DNA of 64,000 bases from NCBI GenBank assembly GCA_013368375.1, contig JAACJP010000043.1:248001-312000 (forward strand). The letters are read 5' to 3'. The position numbers and the translations under genes are program-made. Numbering within the stretch: position 1 is the first letter of the stretch; the number at the start of each line of letters is the position of its first letter. This document shows, one piece after another, positions 59,364 through 64,000 of the stretch. The stretch comes from Tricholomella constricta (Eukaryota; Basidiomycota; Agaricomycetes; Agaricales; Lyophyllaceae). Under the pieces are notes generated by a model. It made no database searches. It was not told the origin of the DNA and worked only from the letters and a program-made list of their open reading frames with translations.

Positions 59364-60745
59364 TCATGCAATTACACACCCCTCGCCCTGTGGGAGTCCG
59401 TCAGGTCCAAGAGCCATTCCAGGGGGGAGCGGGCCCATGACTTCGGGAGGGGGCGAGCCGTACCCTTGCATCTGAAAGAGAATAGCGTTCAAACGGTCTG
59501 CTGTCATGACTGTGGTGTTGAGGACGTACCTCAGCCATCAAGTCTGAAATGGTTTTCCTGACCGCAGGGTCATCGTCGTTGTACGAGGGCTTATCGAAGA
59601 CTGCGAGAATTTTGTGTACACATGCTAGCTGATTTTCGTATCGTGTCCTGTCTTCTTGGGATAACGGCGCCGGGGGTTTTTCGAGGTAGGATGGGAACTA
59701 AGAGCGCAAGTCAGCCTCCGATGTGCGTTATAAGACGATGTAAAATCGTACGCTGTCTGAAAGCTCTTTCAATGGTTCATGGAGAACCTCTTTGCTCATG
59801 AGCTGGCCCATCATATTTTCCAAGAGGCCGGCCAGTTCCGCTTCGTCTTCCGGTCCCTCGCCACCGAGCCCAAGTTCACCCAAGGAAGCCAGCAGCGTTT
59901 CAAGAGAATCAGGGGTCGCACCAGCGGCGCCAGCCCCAGCTTTTGGTGCCGAATCAGCCTAAAGTAAGTAAGCACCTAGCCTTCAAAAACAGGAAACAAG
60001 CGGAGCGCGCCTGGAGCAGCTACCTGAATTTTCGACTCGCTTTCCCGCAATTTATCCATCGCCTTTTTAATCTTGCTCTGGAACTCGTTCTGCGGTGCTC
60101 CAGACCCCGACTGTGCCGTACCCGCACCATCCTTGCCTTTCGCCGCATCTTTAGCGCCATTGCCCAAGAACTCTTCCAAACCCGCAACATCATTTCCCGC
60201 CATCCCATCCATCCCCTCAACCAGCATCGCCTCCCAAGCCGCCTTGAACGCCCGCGCCGCCTCCTCGTCCTCCACTGCGCCACCCTCCCCAGCCTCGCCC
60301 TTGTTCTCCCCAGGCAGCGATCCGCCGCTGATCTCCCGCATCAGACTCTCCATCCCCTTCGCCAGCTCCCGCGAGAACTCCGCCGACAATTCATCCTCGT
60401 CCGCCTCTGTCGTCGAGTCCAGCCCCGTGCCGAGCCCCAGCCCCCCCGGCACCGACTTGGGCGGCGCATCCACCCGCGTGTTGGTGCGCGGACGCCCGAA
60501 CGTCGTTGCTGCTGTCGCACTCGGGGGTGGCGGCGGTGGCGACACGAGTCCGCCGGGAGATTGGGGCGGGTTCACACCCTTGTTGGCGGGAGCGAACTGA
60601 TCAAGGACATCTGTGGCGTTGACGGGATGTTAAACCTATCGGGCCAGTTTGGAACATACAAAGGCGCACCGTCGAGATCGTCAAGATCTTCCTCTGCATC
60701 TAGGAGATTGGGAAGGACGGGCTTTTGCTTGTCCGGTGTGGCCAT
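59364..60745 (-). CDS. pex19: Peroxin-19 (peroxisomal membrane protein import receptor)
   Basis: Exons are 60745-60670, 60610-60024, 59958-59752, 59697-59530 and 59471-59364. The acidic N-terminus EEDLDDLDDVLDQF is the Pex3-binding helix. It is followed by a Pro-rich linker, SAEFSRELAKGMESLMRE, AARAFKAAWEAMLVEGM, and the C-terminal cargo-binding domain LAGLLENMMGQLMSKEVL with LKELSDSFPSYLEK. The last residues CVIA form a CaaX box for farnesylation. Pex19 is a cytosolic chaperone that delivers membrane proteins to peroxisomes via Pex3. Length is normal. The longest plus-strand frame in this interval is an antisense shadow. Confidence 0.93.
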
Positions 60746-61126
60746 CGTGCTTGCGGGGAGATGGCGAGGTGGAGTCGAATGTGGAGGAACAAAGGGTTTC
60801 GCGAGTGTCAGACTGTTGTTCAAAAGAAATCAAATGGTAACTTGTCAGAACGGAGATCTGCAGGCCAATATGATATTCAACAGGAGGACAGTAGTGGCAG
60901 ATCTTGGCGGCGGAAACGAGAAATCCGGGACCGTAGGAGCCGGTCACATGTTTGTAATTAAGGAGCTGGAAGTCGCTCAGAGCCATGGGCATACTGCGGC
61001 GATGCATTCAAAGCTGTGGAACCTCCAGCGGGATGTACACCAATGAGAATGGGGATGGTTGTCTATGTACATGATAAGAGATACTTCAAAGCATTAGAGA
61101 GGAGGATTTCATGGGGAAAAAAAGAT
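60746..61126. other. Upstream region of pex19, no gene seen
   Basis: Promoter-side flank of pex19 up to the tRNA gene. No coding signal recognised. Confidence 0.4.
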
Positions 61127-61213
61127 CTCTCTGCCTGGGAGTCGAACCCAGCTTTCGCGCGCACCAAGTAACATGATGACAGGCGCGTGTACTAACCGAT
61201 ATACTAGCAAAGA
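61127..61213 (-). tRNA. tRNA-Asp (GTC) with a 15-nt intron
   Basis: Read on the minus strand, a 7-bp acceptor stem (one G-U pair) flanks a D arm (GTAT/GTAC), an anticodon stem of five G-C pairs, and a T arm ctggg-ttcgact-cccag. The anticodon is GTC. Fifteen bases interrupt the loop between positions 37 and 38, the canonical place for eukaryotic tRNA introns. Without them the tRNA is 72 nt plus the CCA added later. It lies between pex19 and an uncharacterised gene. Confidence 0.9.
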
Positions 61214-61732
61214 ACTTATAAAGAAACAGGTGATAAGAAATATATAGTGTTCGAACAATGTCTAAATCACCTCTCGAAGTCTATTTCGAAAGCAGTGATT
61301 GCTTCGCACTACACGCCCATTTGGTTCGGAGGTCAGAACCAGATTCGGGCCATACATTGCCGGACTGTGACAGCGACATCCATCAATGTCTGTCCGAGAC
61401 CTGCCCGAGCCCAACAGTCAAAACCCAGGAGAGTGAATTGAGAGCGATGTCTCGCTGATGTCACTGAGAATGTGAGTGATATCTCTTTGCAGATGCATCA
61501 GAGAGGTAAATTGTAGCTTTGCTCGATGCCGGAAACATGTCTGTCATTTAAGTGAGATTGCATCTGAACGAGACTGTTCTCAATATCAAGAATACATTTC
61601 AATTGGGTTCAAGAAGTGATAATTATATACAATTGACCGTACATTAAGGTTGTGATTATGCTATGGAGGGTGACGGCGAGAGCAAGAAATGATGAAGATA
61701 TACCCCGATTATACCCCGATCGGCGACGATGT
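61214..61732. other. Intergenic region downstream of an unknown gene
   Basis: AT-rich sequence without recognised coding signal. It holds the upstream flank of the tRNA and the 3' flank of the next minus-strand gene. Confidence 0.35.
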
Positions 61733-63061
61733 TCAGTCTGCTTCACCGTCTACAGCTGACAAATCCTGCGAGGTTCGCGCTCGGGTGGCTGATGTGACAA
61801 GCCCATCGAGGTTAGCCTTGCCGTAGATCTTGCAGTCCTCATCGAGGATCATAGCAAAAAATCTCGAGCAATATCAGCTTTGATGAACAACATTGAATGA
61901 AAAGAGTATCGGCTCACCTGGATAGCTTCTTGGCATCTGTATACTTGGCCCTGGCGCGGTCAAGCTGGCTGTCAACTGATTCCCAGTACTTTCCTGATGG
62001 ATCCTCGGTGATGATTTTGCGCTGCCAACATTTGTTTACATCACGTCGAACCTGAGAGAAATAAACCATACCAAAAATGCTATCCGAGCACACATAGGCA
62101 GATCAACAACCTGATCCATGTGCTTATTACTGGAGATGAGTGTCTTGCAGAGCTCGACAATGTCAGTGGCGCCAAGCTGTCGAGTTCCAGTCACGTCGTC
62201 AGGGTCAGGTTTCCCACAAGCTGCCTGTATCTGCAGCAGAATGATAATTAGCAAGACGGCGGATGGAGATCATTTTAGAACACACCGTTTTTTTGATTGA
62301 ATAACGGACGGCAGTGAGCTTCTTCTGAATGTGACCGTGGATGACTTCGAACTTGATGCTATCAGACCTGACAGCTTTGGTGAGACCCCACGAAGGGTTT
62401 TCTTCGAGGCAGTCCTGCGAAAACATTAGATGTGCAAATATATTGATATTTGGAAGGCCACAAACCACGAGGATGTTGGTCGGACCATGCTTTGTATGCA
62501 CATAGGCTGCAATCAAGGGGTTCAGGAGAGTCGTCGCTGAGAGCTTGTCTATTTTGGCCTAAAATAAATCTGAGCACATGCGGAATCATCGAGACAAATT
62601 TATAAACACCTCCAATTTTTTCGGAATGATATAGAGAATATCGGGAGGTTGAAGCGCAGACTGCTGCTCACCAAGCTTGAGAATGTGACCGGCAATCCAG
62701 ATACGTTGCTCGGAATGATCGAGCTGATGTTGCTATCGTGAGACTTCAAGTAACAAAATCAGAAAAAAGACAGATGTACCTTTGAAAACTTCTCAAGTCG
62801 CTCTTGGTCACCTTTAAGGAGCTTGGTAGACCGCCCGACTTCCTGCGCATATTGTGTCATGTCCGAGTCAGCAGGTCGTTTACGATGAGAGGCAGATAAA
62901 TTCGGGAGAGGCAATATACTGCCTTCAGTCTGATGGCCGGCAGGTGTTGGCGATGGAGACGAACTCGGACTTTGTTGGGGTGATGAAGATCTGGCAGATG
63001 GCTGAATTGGTGAGCTATCAAGGTGCATGTCCATCATTTCAGCCATTGTTCGAGGGGCCAT
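61733..63061 (-). CDS. Uncharacterised basidiomycete protein, transposon-associated type
   Basis: A multi-exon minus-strand gene has its probable ATG at 63061 (MAPRTMAEM). The first exon is Ser/Pro-rich with MTQYAQEVGRSTKLLKGDQE. Further exons read LDHSEQRIWIAGHILKLGEQ, KIDKLSATTLLNPLIAAYVH with TKHGPTNIL, PSWGLTKAVRSDSIKFEVI, GATDIVELCKTLISSN, DPSGKYWESVDSQLDRARAKY and a last exon FFAMILDEDCKIYGKANL. TGA lies at 61733-61735. Introns have regular GT..AG ends near 62,779, 62,610, 62,460 and 61,915. As I recall, proteins of this architecture occur in many copies in mushroom genomes, often near transposases. No enzymatic motif is seen and no function is assigned. Confidence 0.65.
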
Positions 63062-63129
63062 CGAGGCAAAAAGTGAAAGGTCAAACGTTGAAAATGGACA
63101 GAGAAAGGATAACGAAAAAAGGCTCAAAG

Positions 63130-64000
63130 TTTGACCGCACAAATCACGTGGTCGAAATGGTCCTCGAAACTTGAAGTCACAGCCGTCCTCAGCGCTCGGG
63201 GCCTCTCAGAGATTGAAAATTGGATTCCCAAAAAATGCCTGCTGTGCGGAAAGACTATGGTTTGTTTCCCACATGAAATATTCTGCTTCCAATGACTAAA
63301 TATGATTTCCGACAGCTGACTTCGAGGACGCACCTGGAAATCGAGTTCGGTGTATTGTCTGTTCAACCGGCATGGCACAGGACACGCTTATAGCCAAAAC
63401 ATCTATAAGCCAGCATCGTGCATCCAAAAAACATAAAGATGCCCTGGAAACCCGTACTCTTGTGGGTGCAGTTCAGCCAGTTATCGAAGTCATGAGAACA
63501 GCACTGCTTGAATCCGGAGCATTATCCTTAGCTGATAGGTTTCTGGTATCAGAGTCTGATGATAAAGAAATGGAGTCAATCGACACACCGTTTGATCCCT
63601 TCCATGATATCACAACCTTCGACAACGAGATCTTTGATGCCAGTGGACAGCGTGTCATCCTATCTGCTGGGGAAATTCCAGAAGACCGAACTGGTGATTC
63701 ACTGTGGAAAGAGATTGAGTCTCTCCAATACTTTGATCATACGGTCCTTGCGCAGGCTGGTGGAGTCAACTGCGAGGACGATACAACATTGGCTAATGTT
63801 GTTTCGACACTAAACAAAATGGGTGAGCATCTTCATTTACTTCGGACAAAAGTTCAACTCACTGAGAAGAAGTAGGTTTGGATGACATAGATAGTGAGTG
63901 CGGTGAATCTGAGCCAGACGTGGACACAGACATGGACGACGATGACTCTGATTGGTTTCCGCATGGATCCAAAACTGTATGTGCATGTTTAAAGCGTCAC
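63130..64000 (+). CDS. Zinc-finger-type protein of a mobile-element family, cut by the window end
   Basis: The 5' end is unresolved. One exon reads NWIPKKCLLCGK before an intron ending in cag near 63,316. The next contains RVRCIVCSTG and ISQHRASKKHKDALE, giving C-x2-C and H-x4-H residues of a BED/C2H2-like finger. After an intron that starts near 63,822, LDDIDSECGESEPDVDTDMDDDDSDWFPHG is read in pieces and a GTATGT donor follows at about 63,979. The acidic stretch followed by WFPHGSKT is a feature I associate with large mushroom transposon-derived proteins. The gene diverges from the minus-strand unknown gene, sharing about 100 bp of promoter. The C-terminal part lies beyond the window. Confidence 0.55.

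Noticed and set aside
59943..61046. Plus-strand frame of 367 codons
   Set aside because: It is antisense to the well-supported pex19 exons and rich in Arg/Leu/Pro/His, as expected of a shadow of a GC-rich gene.

Overview
The window is nuclear DNA of a filamentous basidiomycete, almost certainly an agaricomycete. The genes are split by many short introns of about 42-65 bp with GT..AG ends. Their contents are fungal: FunK1-type kinases, Dma-type FHA-RING ligase, Ctp1/Sae2, Ndc1, Sld3, Pex19, RNase P p30, DHA1 transporters and an intron-bearing tRNA-Asp. No bacterial, viral or CRISPR feature was seen. All exon borders below come from reading splice signals and family conservation by eye; none was confirmed with RNA data.

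Layout. 0-3 kb: dma1-like FHA-RING ligase (-), with a 125-bp piece of its upstream region repeated in inverted orientation 0.6 kb away. 3-6 kb: no gene recognised. 6-9 kb: intact FunK1 kinase 1 (+). 9.7-11 kb: disordered unknown protein (-). 11.4-13.8 kb: ctp1/sae2/CtIP homologue (-), divergent from a decayed ndc1 nucleoporin gene (14.0-16.4 kb, +). 17.2-18.5 kb: decayed TLC-type membrane protein gene. 19.5-21.8 kb: intact MFS transporter (+). 22.2-25.4 kb: RNase P p30 (rpp1) plus a TupA-like binding protein gene. 25.8-27.3 kb: decayed tandem array of about 120-bp units. 27-33 kb: gene-poor, with a second array of about 0.6-kb units. 33-36 kb: second copy of the rpp1/TupA-like block. 36.3-42.5 kb: BTB protein, sld3-like gene, arylamine N-acetyltransferase and a damaged old yellow enzyme gene.

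42.8-57.8 kb: a tandemly duplicated FunK1-MFS block on the minus strand. The left block is decayed. Its kinase lacks the catalytic core, which is replaced by an HNH-nuclease-type gene, and its transporter carries a deletion, a nonsense codon and a lost splice donor. The right block is intact. A 0.65-kb piece of ctp1 lies between the blocks. 59.4-60.7 kb: PEX19 with a C-terminal farnesylation box. 61.1 kb: tRNA-Asp. 61.7-64 kb: a divergent pair of uncharacterised genes of a transposon-associated look.

Housekeeping genes (ctp1, sld3, pex19, rpp1, dma1, tRNA) sit beside a mosaic of segmental duplications in various stages of decay. The most striking pattern is reciprocal: in the two rpp1/TupA-like blocks, copy 1 keeps the RNase P gene and has an altered TupA-like C-terminus, while copy 2 has lost the RNase P gene and keeps the TupA-like gene whole. 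No operon-like logic is expected. Functional links are limited to shared themes: genome maintenance (dma1, ctp1, sld3), transport (three DHA1 genes) and detoxification (nat, oye).
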